From contig NZ_WMIB01000001.1 in NCBI RefSeq assembly GCF_009711125.1, forward strand, positions 186,001 to 250,000: a DNA stretch of 64,000 nucleotides, in the 5' to 3' direction. The position numbers were made by a program, and so were the translations under genes. Shown piece by piece: positions 32,891-41,034 of this stretch; within the stretch, counting starts at the first letter, position 1; each line of letters begins with the position of its first letter. The stretch comes from Metabacillus mangrovi (GTDB taxonomy: Bacteria; Bacillota; Bacilli; Bacillales; Bacillaceae). The notes beneath the pieces were generated by a model. That model was not told where the DNA came from, did not search any database, and worked only from the letters and a program-made list of their open reading frames with translations.

Positions 32891-34100
32891 AAAACGCCAG
32901 CTGATTTTTCCGGTCCGCCCCCGCTTCCTTCAGCATGCGGACAGCTTCTTTTATAAAAGGACCTTTATTCAGCATCGTACACGCCGTTTTCTGCGAAAAA
33001 TACACATCAGTCATTTCGGGTCTTGAAGGCATTCCGGTTTTGGCAAGACTATTCAGCACCTCAGTCGCATATATCAGCGGAGTCTGTGAATGATGGCAGA
33101 TCTCCATGATGTCGTTTTGGAGCCTTCCAAGCTTTTCAAATCCGGTTTCCGCCGCTAAATCTCCCCGAGCCAGCATAATCCCGAATCCCGGATTTTTCAG
33201 CCCCTCTGCAATAATGGAGGGCATATTTTTGACCGCATACTCCGTCTCGATTTTGGCAGCTATCGGCAAGATCCGCCCTGCCTTCTCGATCATTAAATTT
33301 TTCAAGGTGATCAAGTCTTCCTTGCTGTGTGCAAACGAGAGGCCGACCAGATCTGCTGACCGGAAAATAAACCCGCTCTCCCGGATATCCGTCTCAGACA
33401 AGGGCGGAAGCGTAAGGAACGGCAAAGAATCCGGCAGATTGATCCCATCATGGACTTTAATCCATAAGCTCTTCTTATACCGATGTGCCACTTTCGCTTC
33501 AATAAACCCTTTTCCCGTATTAAGGATTGTGCCGGCTATCTTTCCATCATTGATAAGGAGCCGGTCTCCCTTTTTGGCATTCAGGAATGCCTTCGGGGCA
33601 GTAACCGTAAAATGAGCGGCTTCCATCCCCTCTTTTTTATGGGCAATCTTGATGGTCTCCCCGTTTTTAAGCTTTATCCGTCCTGCACTTTCAGGAAGAG
33701 ATTGAAAGCGGATTTTAGGACCGCTTAAATCCATGTAAATTTTACAGTCAATGCCCGTCATCTTTCTCGCTTCTTCAATTTTATTTATTATGCTGCTCCA
33801 TTCAGGTGCATGATCATGTCCGCAATTGACCCTGGCGATCGACATGCCCTCTTTTAACAGGCCGGCAAGATCTGCTGCGCTCAGCATCTTATCCATCGTG
33901 ACCATCACACAATGTTCCCTGGTCTGAAACAGCGCCTCTTTCCGGTTGTTATAGATCCTGCTGCTCTCATCCTCGTTTAAAAGGATGCCCGTGTCAGGAA
34001 CAGCCGCCACTTCAAATCTGGATTTTTTTCTGCGCTGCAAATAGTGTTTCATGGATTGAAGGCTATAAGACCGGTCTGCTAATTGCTTTTTTTCAGTCAC
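32862..34100 (-). CDS. Divergent pyruvate-kinase-like protein lacking the C-terminal domain
   Basis: A 412-residue protein whose residues 60-395 align with the pyruvate kinase barrel. Retained are Asp124 in MDLSGPKIR, Lys283 and Glu285 in AAKIE, Asp314 in ARGDL, Thr346 and the SRPEMTDV motif. The TIGPxS motif is replaced and NFSHG is NCGHD, so the ATP/K+ site is altered. About 55 extra residues precede the barrel and the regulatory C-terminal domain is absent. It is therefore not a normal glycolytic enzyme; it may act on another phospho-acid. The start follows weak GGGGTGAGC in front of a GTG/ATG. Confidence 0.75.
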   Translation of the reverse strand: MTEKKQLADRSYSLQSMKHYLQRRKKSRFEVAAVPDTGILLNEDESSRIYNNRKEALFQTREHCVMVTMDKMLSAADLAGLLKEGMSIARVNCGHDHAPEWSSIINKIEEARKMTGIDCKIYMDLSGPKIRFQSLPESAGRIKLKNGETIKIAHKKEGMEAAHFTVTAPKAFLNAKKGDRLLINDGKIAGTILNTGKGFIEAKVAHRYKKSLWIKVHDGINLPDSLPFLTLPPLSETDIRESGFIFRSADLVGLSFAHSKEDLITLKNLMIEKAGRILPIAAKIETEYAVKNMPSIIAEGLKNPGFGIMLARGDLAAETGFEKLGRLQNDIMEICHHSQTPLIYATEVLNSLAKTGMPSRPEMTDVYFSQKTACTMLNKGPFIKEAVRMLKEAGADRKNQLAFFEQDLSDKN

Positions 34101-34160
34101 TGCTGCTCACCCCGACAAAGCTTTATCAACTTATTGTATGCGATGCTGACAGGGAAATGA

Positions 34161-34187
34161 AAAAGAGGCCATTTTGGCCCCTTTTTG
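34161..34187 (-). terminator. Terminator of the WrbA-like gene region
   Basis: An AAAGAGGCC/GGCCCCTTT stem with A and T tails, read after the WrbA-like gene. Confidence 0.7.
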
Positions 34188-34280
34188 ATTAGTGAAGAAC
34201 AGTTAGTTTATAGACCCGCTTTCTTCAAAGCAGCATCCGGCAGACTGGACTTCTTTTCTATGGATTTATTTATGAATGGC

Positions 34281-34895
34281 TTATTGAAGCCCCGTTTTCA
34301 CAGCACCTGCAATCGCCACTGTACGTTTTGCCTGACTTTTAACAGCCTCTTCTACATTTTCCTGCATCTGTCCATCCTGGTTAACGGTCACACTGTTTCC
34401 ATAAGGATTTCCACCTGAAGTGAAAGCGGATTGATCTGTGTAGCCGGGAGCTGCTACAATCGCACCCCAGTGATACATCGTTGCATACAAGCTTAAAATG
34501 GTCTGCTCCTGTCCTCCGTGAGGATTACTTGCAGACGCCATGGCACTTACCACTTTGTTTGCAAGCTTGCCTTGAAACCATAAACCACCCGTCGTATCCA
34601 GAAACTGTTTCAACTGAGACGGTACATTCCCGAACCTTGTAGGGACACTGAAAATGATCGCATCCGCCCACTCCAAATCTGCAAGTGTCACTTCAGGTAC
34701 CGTATCCTTCGTCTCCTCATAATGCTGCTTCCACGCTGGATTCGCCTCAATCGCCTCCATCGGTGCAAGCTCTTTCACCCTTAAAACCTTCACATTGGAA
34801 CCAGTTGCCTTCGCTCCCTCTTCCGCCCACTTCGCAAGCTTGTAATTGGTTCCGGTAGAACTGTAATAAATGATCGCGGTGTTCACATTAGACAT
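34281..34895 (-). CDS. WrbA-like NAD(P)H:quinone oxidoreductase
   Basis: A 204-residue flavodoxin-fold protein with the FMN phosphate loop YYSSTGTNYKLA, the FSVPTRFGNVPSQLKQFLD segment and the HGGQEQT motif of the WrbA/type IV quinone oxidoreductase family. It likely performs two-electron quinone reduction. The third codon ATG (34893-34895) lies 8 nt after AGGGAG. Downstream, an 85-bp stretch before the terminator has no gene but contains a short in-frame remnant-like sequence. Confidence 0.87.
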   Translation of the reverse strand: MSNVNTAIIYYSSTGTNYKLAKWAEEGAKATGSNVKVLRVKELAPMEAIEANPAWKQHYEETKDTVPEVTLADLEWADAIIFSVPTRFGNVPSQLKQFLDTTGGLWFQGKLANKVVSAMASASNPHGGQEQTILSLYATMYHWGAIVAAPGYTDQSAFTSGGNPYGNSVTVNQDGQMQENVEEAVKSQAKRTVAIAGAVKTGLQ

Positions 34896-35004
34896 AACCA
34901 TCTCTCCCTTAAAATAAGTTTTGGCCTAACTGCTTCAGAGTCAAATATCTCAGTTTCAAATTAAGTATAGAGCGTCTGGAATTGTTTCGTCAAACGATAT
35001 CCTG

Positions 35005-35095
35005 TTTTGGTGGAAGACGGGGTATTTTTTGGTGTGCTGGGGATGGGGTGGTTAGGGTGGATTTGGTGGCGGATAATCCGTGAAAGGCAGGTTGG
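35005..35095. other. G-rich gene-free segment
   Basis: Between the WrbA-like gene and the tandem repeats the plus strand has clustered G tracts (GGGG-AT-GGGG-TGGTTA-GGG-TGG) that could form a quadruplex. No gene is seen from 34900 to 35825. Confidence 0.4.
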
Positions 35096-35104
35096 AGGAC
35101 AATT

Positions 35105-35746
35105 AGCGGCTCTGGGAGACCGTCAATCCGGAAAAAGGCCGTTTAGAGCACAAATAGCGGCTCTGGAGACCGGACTTTTCTCCATCGGTCTCCAGAGACG
35201 CTATTTTAGCCGATTCATCGGATTTTGAAGGCTTTCGGTCTCAGCGGCAGCTATTTTACCTGAAAACAGGAATTTTTGTCCCTTTCACACCAAATAATGG
35301 CCCTGGAGACCGTTAAACCGAAAAAAGGCCGTTTAGAGCACAAATAGCGGCTCTGGAGACCGAACTTTTCTCGATCGGTCTCAGGAGACGCTATTTTAGC
35401 CGAATCATCGAATTTCAAAAGCTTTCGGTCTCAGCGGCAGCTATTTTCCCTGAAAACAAGAATTTTTGCTCCTTCCAGACCAAATAACGGCCCTGAAGAC
35501 CGGTAATCCGAAAAAAGGCGGTTTGGTGCAAAAATAACGGCTCTGGAGACCGAACTTTTCTCGATCGGTCTCAGCGGCAGCTATTCTCCCTGAAAACAGG
35601 AGTTTTTGTCCCTCTCCGACCAAATAACGGCCCTGGAGACCGGTAATCCAAAAAAAGGCGGTTTGGAGCAAAAATAACGGCTCTGGAGACCGACCTTTTC
35701 TCTATCGGTCTCAGGAGACGCTATTTTTGCCGAATCATCGAATCTC
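35105..35746. repeat. Tandem repeat of a 180-bp unit containing long hairpins
   Basis: Successive units begin near 35111, 35291 and 35471 (exact 180-bp offset); the next is shortened to about 140 bp by loss of a segment, and a final partial unit ends near 35746. Each unit contains a palindrome: in the first copy AAATAGCG-CTCTGGAGACCG (35152-35172) pairs with its complement (35186-35206) through a near-perfect 21-bp stem around a 13-nt loop. The copies diverge by base changes that partly break and partly keep the pairing. The region has no credible gene. Confidence 0.9.
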
Positions 35747-35825
35747 GTTAGATTTAAGTGTCAAAGGTTAATCCTCCATTAATAAAACATCAAAAAAATC
35801 CAGCACCGGAAATCAGGGATTTGAT

Positions 35826-36485
35826 TTAAAATTGGGAATTCGTCAGTTTGTACGTTCGGGCTCTTGCGGTACCGCTTGCAATGAGGAGTTTCCCTACAGC
35901 TGTCAGTTTTTGAAGTAGTTTTCTAGCATGCCGGTTACTGATTTGCAGATGGGCTTCAACTTCCCCTGGTGCAAACGGGCGGAGTTTCCGGCTTGCGTAG
36001 CGGAGGATTTCTGTCTCGAGCCAGTTTAGGTGACCGGCTGCAGGCTGGATGGAGCTGTATTTGCCGATTAAGGCGAGGATGAGCTGCTGGCATTTCTTAG
36101 GTTCGTCGCGGATGGAGAGGTAGGCGATGGGCAGGATGGTCCAGCCGTCAAGGGCGAGAAATGAGTGGCGCCAGCAAAGGTCTTTGAATCGCCCGGTGTC
36201 CAGATCCCGTGCATGCGGTCCGTATCCCTGGATCTCGATGCAGACTTTTCCGCTGTCTGGCAGGTAGGCAAGGTCAAGGTAACGGCAGCCATTCGCGAAA
36301 TCTCTCACTTCCCACTCCGGTGAAAGATAGTTAAAGTGGCCGGCCACAGGAAACCAGACTTTGCGGAGGAATTCGACTGTCCCATGACCGAGCCCGTTTT
36401 TAAGCATTTCTGCTCTTCTTGGGTTCTGTTCTTCTGAACTGATTTTTTCTATCCATTCATTGTATCGGCTTTGAAAATCTGCCAT
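35826..36485 (-). CDS. PD-(D/E)XK nuclease-like protein with C-terminal winged helix
   Basis: A 219-residue protein. Residues 60-122 resemble the Vsr/DUF559 type of PD-(D/E)XK nuclease core: Asp71 (RYLDLAYLP), then Glu84-x-Gln86 (IEIQGYGPHARD), Arg99, Arg106 and a GWTILPIAY strand. The C-terminal half (about 155-219) looks like a winged helix-turn-helix (LQISNRHARKLLQKL). A DNA-binding nuclease or a nuclease-fold DNA-binding protein is suggested; activity is not proven and such proteins are often annotated vaguely. ATG after GGAAGGTGCTGA. It is next to the hairpin-bearing repeats. Confidence 0.65.
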   Translation of the reverse strand: MADFQSRYNEWIEKISSEEQNPRRAEMLKNGLGHGTVEFLRKVWFPVAGHFNYLSPEWEVRDFANGCRYLDLAYLPDSGKVCIEIQGYGPHARDLDTGRFKDLCWRHSFLALDGWTILPIAYLSIRDEPKKCQQLILALIGKYSSIQPAAGHLNWLETEILRYASRKLRPFAPGEVEAHLQISNRHARKLLQKLTAVGKLLIASGTARARTYKLTNSQF

Positions 36486-36544
36486 TCAGCACCTTCCTTT
36501 ATGTTCCCTGATCCCCGGTGCCTCTCCCAGTATAATCCAACCAT

Positions 36545-36578
36545 TAAAAAAAGGACAGGCAACGGCCTGTCCTTTTTT
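36545..36578 (-). terminator. Terminator of ctpA
   Basis: A stem AAGGACAGG/CCTGTCCTT with A and T tails directly after the ctpA stop. Confidence 0.85.
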
Positions 36579-36583
36579 GCGGA

Positions 36584-37981
36584 TTATTGATTTTTAATGC
36601 TCTCCACAGCTTCCTTCAGCTGGGTATCGTTCTTTTTAATTTTTTCCTGCAGGTCGGTCATCATGCTTACGGCTGTTTTTTCATCGATGGTGCCGGTTTG
36701 CTTGATGCCGCTGTCCGTTTGATACTTTTCAACGGCTTTCCTGGTTCCTTCTTCGAAAACACCGTTTTCAGCTGTTTTATAGCCGAGCGCATTCAGGAAG
36801 CTTTGGGCGGTTTTTACTTCCTTGGATGCATCCCCCACTTTGAGTGTTTTGGAGGAGTTAAGGAACGGGAGCTCAGAGTATGCCGGGAGTGAAACCTTTT
36901 TACTCGGCTGAATTCCTTTTTTATGGACCCATTCTCCGCTTGGTGTGAGCCATTTGGCAATGGTGAATTTTACGGATGAACCGTCTTTATAATTCTCCTG
37001 GGTTTGAATGGTCCCTTTTCCGAAGGTCTTTTCACCGATCAGCGGGATTCCTGCTGACTCGTTCAGGGCAGCTGCCATGATTTCACCTGCGCTTGCTGTC
37101 CCTTCATCGATGATGACAGATGCAGGGATTGTGACCGGGTTATCGTTCCGTGATGCAGAAACTTCTTTAGAGCCATCCTTATCTTCCACCTGAAGGATAT
37201 TTTTCCCCTCCGGTATGAACAGTTCGCTCATTTGGATTGCCTTGTCCATCAGGCCGCCGGGATTTTGGCGGAGGTCAAGAACGATTCCCTTTGCCCCTTT
37301 TTCCTGCAGCTCGTTCACTGCTTCTGCGAAATCAGCAGCCGTGTTTTCCGAGAAGGTGGTCACTTGAATTTTCCCGATGTCATCTTCCATCATTTCGGAA
37401 TAAACTGTTTCGATCGGGATTTCATCTCTTACGATGGAAAATTCGAGTTCCTGCGAACCGCCGCGGCTGATGCCCAGTTTAACGGAGGTCCCTTTTTCCC
37501 CGCGGATCAGCGATACGGTGTCATTTACAGATTTCCCCTTCACATCTTTTCCGTCCACTTTTACAATTTGGTCCTTCGGTTTAAGTCCCGCTTTTTCTGC
37601 AGGGGAACCTTTGATCGGCGAGACAATTGTCACCTGTCCGTTCACTTCCTGCAATTCGGCACCGATGCCTTCAAAAGAGGAGGAAATGGTTTCGTTGAAG
37701 CCTTTTGAATCCTCAACGTTCATGTATGTGCTGTAAGGATCCTCCAGTGACTGAACCATTCCGCTGATGGCACCGTCAACAAGCTTCTCCTTCGACGTGT
37801 CCTGGTAGTATTTTTGTTCGAGCATAGTGTATGTATCATACAATTTGGAAAAATCCTCGTTTTCCGTGGAGCCGCCTGTTTCCCGGATGACAGTTTCCGG
37901 TTTGATCAGTGCAAGTGTAAGCCCTGAGCTGATTACGGCGGTAATCAGGATGATTAACCCCATTTTCATCATTTTGTTCAA
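36584..37981 (-). CDS. ctpA: Carboxyl-terminal processing protease (S41)
   Basis: A 465-residue membrane-anchored serine protease with one N-terminal membrane segment (about 6-24), a PDZ domain (about 95-180), the S41 domain with catalytic Ser in GTASAGE and Lys in FGKGTIQ, and a C-terminal peptidoglycan-binding domain (about 385-450). It acts outside the membrane on secreted or sporulation-linked substrates, as CtpA/CtpB of B. subtilis do. The TTG start follows AGGTGAG. Gene order with yodH-yodI matches B. subtilis ctpA. Confidence 0.9.
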   Translation of the reverse strand: MNKMMKMGLIILITAVISSGLTLALIKPETVIRETGGSTENEDFSKLYDTYTMLEQKYYQDTSKEKLVDGAISGMVQSLEDPYSTYMNVEDSKGFNETISSSFEGIGAELQEVNGQVTIVSPIKGSPAEKAGLKPKDQIVKVDGKDVKGKSVNDTVSLIRGEKGTSVKLGISRGGSQELEFSIVRDEIPIETVYSEMMEDDIGKIQVTTFSENTAADFAEAVNELQEKGAKGIVLDLRQNPGGLMDKAIQMSELFIPEGKNILQVEDKDGSKEVSASRNDNPVTIPASVIIDEGTASAGEIMAAALNESAGIPLIGEKTFGKGTIQTQENYKDGSSVKFTIAKWLTPSGEWVHKKGIQPSKKVSLPAYSELPFLNSSKTLKVGDASKEVKTAQSFLNALGYKTAENGVFEEGTRKAVEKYQTDSGIKQTGTIDEKTAVSMMTDLQEKIKKNDTQLKEAVESIKNQ

Positions 37982-38158
37982 TTTTTCTCACCTCATTATT
38001 CATTTTATTATGTCGGAGCGGCGGGAAAACGTCAACTATTTCAAGTCCAGCAAGGTTTAAGGGGTCATAATTTTTTTAAATCTTTCGACAGGTTTCACAA
38101 GATTTCTTTGTAAATTTTGTGTAAATTTTATTACAAAGCTGCAAAGGGGGCCGACAGA

Positions 38159-38431
38159 ATGGTGTTAGATCAATTTGTCATGAAGACAGACCGGGAGTTA
38201 ATCCGTTTTTCGTTTGATTTGTTAAATGATATAGAAGATAAATTAAAAAGGAAGATTCTTTTTTATGAAAATCAAGTGAATTCCTATATACAGATGCGCG
38301 TTGACTGGTACATCCGCTCGCTTCCGGCCGCCGCTTCGACCAAAACCGTTTGCCGGTCGGAAGTATGTGCTCTCATCCAATTCAGGCTAAAAAAAATACT
38401 GGAGAATTATTCATTGTTTACATGCTATTAA
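38159..38431 (+). CDS. Hypothetical 90-residue protein
   Basis: A charged protein (MVLDQFVMKTDRELIRFSFD...) of unknown family. The ATG at 38159 follows GGGGGCCGACAGA; a start 42 bases earlier has no ribosome site. It lies divergent from ctpA and upstream of yodH, on the same strand as yodH. Confidence 0.6.
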   Translation: MVLDQFVMKTDRELIRFSFDLLNDIEDKLKRKILFYENQVNSYIQMRVDWYIRSLPAAASTKTVCRSEVCALIQFRLKKILENYSLFTCY

Positions 38432-38484
38432 GGCAAATGCCTCTTTCTTTGCATATGGTAAAGGAAAAAAGGGGTGGAGCGCAA

Positions 38485-39180
38485 ATGTCTGATTATCTTG
38501 ATATGCTATCCGTTCTGGGAATTGCCGGGGCACATCCAGGCGGATTACAGCTGACCAAACAGCTCATGGATGAATGGGATCTTCCTTTTCCTGCGAGAAT
38601 TCTCGATGCAGGGTGCGGCACAGGACAGACGCTGCATTATCTTTCACAGCTCGGACACCAGCCTGAGGGTGTGGATGCAGATCCGAGGATGGTCAATAAA
38701 GCGAGAAACCGGCTACAGTCCGCTGTTCCTGTATCAGTGGGTCTGATTGAGAACCTGCCCGCTAAAAACAACCAGTTTGATGCGGTTTTATGTGAATCGG
38801 TCCTGTCCTTCTCCAGGACAGAAAGTGCTCTTAAGGAAATATGGAGGGTGCTTAAGGATGGAGGCCGGCTGGCAGCGGCTGAAATGACGCTGGAAAACGC
38901 GCTGCCGGAGGAGGATGAAAAAGAAATCGCCGGGTTCTATAAATTTACCGGACTTCTTACTGAAAAAGAATGGATCGCTGCAATAGAAGCTGCTGGTTTC
39001 CATGATGTCCGTTTCATGCAGCATGATCGGGGGCTGCTCGATCAAAATCAGCCTGATCACGAGCTCGATATGGACGAAAACATACCGCCTGAAATCTTTG
39101 AAGTGCTTGACACACACCGGCACATCCTCCAGAAATACAAAAAGGCTTTGGGATTCAGACTATATCTTGCTGAAAAGTAG
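38485..39180 (+). CDS. yodH: SAM-dependent methyltransferase
   Basis: A 231-residue class I methyltransferase with the SAM-binding glycine loop ILDAGCGTGQT at about 35-45, an acidic GVDADPRM strand and DAVLCESVL. The substrate is unknown. It matches B. subtilis YodH in place and length. The ATG at 38485 follows GGGGTGGAG; longer in-frame extensions overlap the preceding gene and lack a ribosome site. Confidence 0.85.
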   Translation: MSDYLDMLSVLGIAGAHPGGLQLTKQLMDEWDLPFPARILDAGCGTGQTLHYLSQLGHQPEGVDADPRMVNKARNRLQSAVPVSVGLIENLPAKNNQFDAVLCESVLSFSRTESALKEIWRVLKDGGRLAAAEMTLENALPEEDEKEIAGFYKFTGLLTEKEWIAAIEAAGFHDVRFMQHDRGLLDQNQPDHELDMDENIPPEIFEVLDTHRHILQKYKKALGFRLYLAEK

Positions 39181-39261
39181 TGCAGCCGGGATATTCGTAC
39201 AAACTGTTCTCCTTCCACTATCATAAAGTACAGGGTAATGATAAATTGGAGGGATCAAAGC

Positions 39262-39525
39262 ATGAGCCAGAATTATTATAATATGTGCTGCCGCTACAGA
39301 GGACAGAACGTTCGGATCAATGACAAGTTCGGAAACGTGCACTCCGGCAAAATCGTTAATGTTACACGGAGCCGGGTATTTATCCAGCCGAACGGCCCCC
39401 GGCCGGCAGGATCATTTGGGATGGGATTCTATAGAGGATACGGACCATACTCTTACTATCCTGCCTATGGAATTGGATTAGGGTTCATCACTGGTCTGGC
39501 AATTGGCGGCTTATTGTTCTGGTAA
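39262..39525 (+). CDS. yodI: YodI-like small spore-associated protein
   Basis: An 87-residue protein with an N-terminal SQNYYNMCCRYRGQNVRI, a beta-barrel-like middle (GKIVNVTRSRVFIQPNG) and a C-terminal Gly/Tyr/Phe tail ending GLAIGGLLFW. It matches B. subtilis YodI by position, which is made late in sporulation. GGAGGGATCAAAGC precedes the ATG. Confidence 0.8.
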   Translation: MSQNYYNMCCRYRGQNVRINDKFGNVHSGKIVNVTRSRVFIQPNGPRPAGSFGMGFYRGYGPYSYYPAYGIGLGFITGLAIGGLLFW

Positions 39526-39535
39526 GGTGCCAACA

Positions 39536-39567
39536 TAAAAAGGGACTGCTGGTTCAGTCCCTTTTTT
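39536..39567. terminator. Bidirectional terminator between yodI and the Mug-like gene
   Basis: AAAAGGGACTG and its complement around a 7-nt loop, with A and T tails, between convergent genes. Confidence 0.85.
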
Positions 39568-40066
39568 CTATGGCCGCAGCCAGGATTTGATAAATGGAAA
39601 CCATCTCGTCCAATTTTATGCGGACGAGCCCGCTGGATGAAGGTGCGGCGAATTCCTGTACATCTTTATAAAGGCGTTTGTCCTGAAATCCCCAAGGCGC
39701 TTTTTTCTGCCCCCTGTATTGCAAGTATACACCCTTTCCCACAAAACAGACTGCTTTTGGCCTGTACGTGCCGATCTTCTCAATCAGCTCATCCCTGCCT
39801 TCCGCATACTCTTCTTTCGTAATTTCTGCTGCGTCCTTAGTCGGTCTGTGAACGATGTTAGTGAATCCGTAGCCCTTGCTGAGCAGCGACCGGTCTTCCT
39901 CCGGTCTGTACAGCCTGTCTGTTAATCCTGACAGAAAGAGGATTTTCCAGAAACGGTTCGTCGGATTCGCATAATGATGACCCGTCCTGCCGGATTGGAT
40001 GCTTGGGTTAAAACCCGTAAACAGGATGGACAGGCCCGGTTTGATGAGATCCATCTCCCTTTCCAT
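39554..40066 (-). CDS. Mug-type G/U mismatch DNA glycosylase
   Basis: A 170-residue uracil-DNA-glycosylase-superfamily protein: FTGFNPSIQSGRTGHHYANPTNRFW is the Mug signature, with a later KPKAVCFVGKGVY strand. It would excise uracil or alkylated bases from G mismatches. The ATG follows GAAGGTGATGGA. It begins 11 bp after yodJ on the same strand, so the two are probably cotranscribed. Confidence 0.85.
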   Translation of the reverse strand: MEREMDLIKPGLSILFTGFNPSIQSGRTGHHYANPTNRFWKILFLSGLTDRLYRPEEDRSLLSKGYGFTNIVHRPTKDAAEITKEEYAEGRDELIEKIGTYRPKAVCFVGKGVYLQYRGQKKAPWGFQDKRLYKDVQEFAAPSSSGLVRIKLDEMVSIYQILAAAIEKRD

Positions 40067-40077
40067 TCCATCACCTT

Positions 40078-40860
40078 CTATATTTTCTTCGCCTGTTCAA
40101 AAAACTCCTCCAGGGTTAGATCATGTTTATTTAGGATCGCGGCTGTTTTTTTCCCCACGTACCTTAAATGCCAAGGCTCATACATAAATTCGGTAACCTC
40201 TGTTTTATCATTTTCATATCGGACGATGAACCCGTATTTGTGGGCATTTTTTTTGATCCATTTACCCTCAGGGACCTCTCCGAACTTTTCTGTGATCTCA
40301 AGGTTTACGCTTCTGCTGGAGATATCCATGGCGAGACCCGTCTGATGCTCGCTTTGACCTGGCAAAGCAACTGCCTGTTCTGCTTTTTTTTCCCCTTTTG
40401 CGGCAATTTCCTGATTTAAGATATTCCCTTGCCTGTCATAGGAACGGAAACCGGATACCGCAAAAAGCTCAATTCCGCTTTTCTTAGCCCCGCTGAACAG
40501 ACTTTCCAGAGCGGCGGCTGCTTCTTTGCGGATGTATTTTTGGGGTACATCGGCGTCTCCAAAGGAAAATGGAACATTTGGAACGACCAGATCCGCCGGC
40601 TTATAATCGACCGGAAGCGTGAAGTCTTTGTTCACTAGAACGAGGATGTTTTCAGGGTTTGTTATAACCTGGCTGCTTCCTGCCGTTTCAATTGTGTTAA
40701 AATATTTCCCTTTTAGTTCAAAGTCATCGGGAGTTTTCGTTTGTGTTTGATTTTTAGTATGCTGCGCCTGCTCTGTCTGCGTTTTTTCTTCCGGTGAAAA
40801 CGTGCAAGCACTGGAATACAAAAACAGCGGTACAATGGCACAGATCAGCTTCTTCTTCAT
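40078..40860 (-). CDS. yodJ: D-alanyl-D-alanine carboxypeptidase lipoprotein (VanY family)
   Basis: A 260-residue predicted lipoprotein: signal peptide ending in the lipobox YSSAC (Cys19), a charged linker and the M15B/VanY peptidase domain with SEHQTGLAMDISS and EPWHLRYVG zinc motifs. It trims the terminal D-Ala of peptidoglycan stem peptides at the outer membrane face. It corresponds to B. subtilis YodJ by position. Confidence 0.92.
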   Translation of the reverse strand: MKKKLICAIVPLFLYSSACTFSPEEKTQTEQAQHTKNQTQTKTPDDFELKGKYFNTIETAGSSQVITNPENILVLVNKDFTLPVDYKPADLVVPNVPFSFGDADVPQKYIRKEAAAALESLFSGAKKSGIELFAVSGFRSYDRQGNILNQEIAAKGEKKAEQAVALPGQSEHQTGLAMDISSRSVNLEITEKFGEVPEGKWIKKNAHKYGFIVRYENDKTEVTEFMYEPWHLRYVGKKTAAILNKHDLTLEEFFEQAKKI

Positions 40861-40988
40861 TTGTTACGACCACCTAAATCGTTAAGTTTCTTTTTGTAAG
40901 CAGTGTTTATTGTACCATTATCGCCACAAAATCCAAAAACTATATTTTACAATTTTCGACTTATTCCGCCATCCAAAATTCCTGTATT

Positions 40989-41029
40989 AAAAAAAATCCG
41001 GGAATGCTCCTGCAAGCATTTCCGGATTT
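40989..41029 (-). terminator. Terminator of deoD
   Basis: AAATCCGG(A/G)AATGCT and its complement form a 15-bp stem followed by T residues on the minus strand. Confidence 0.9.
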
Positions 41030-41034
41030 CAGCA

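Noticed and set aside
35007-35228. Plus-strand 73-codon frame in the repeat region
   Set aside because: It spans the G-rich segment and the first repeat unit, has no ribosome site and is not continued in later units.
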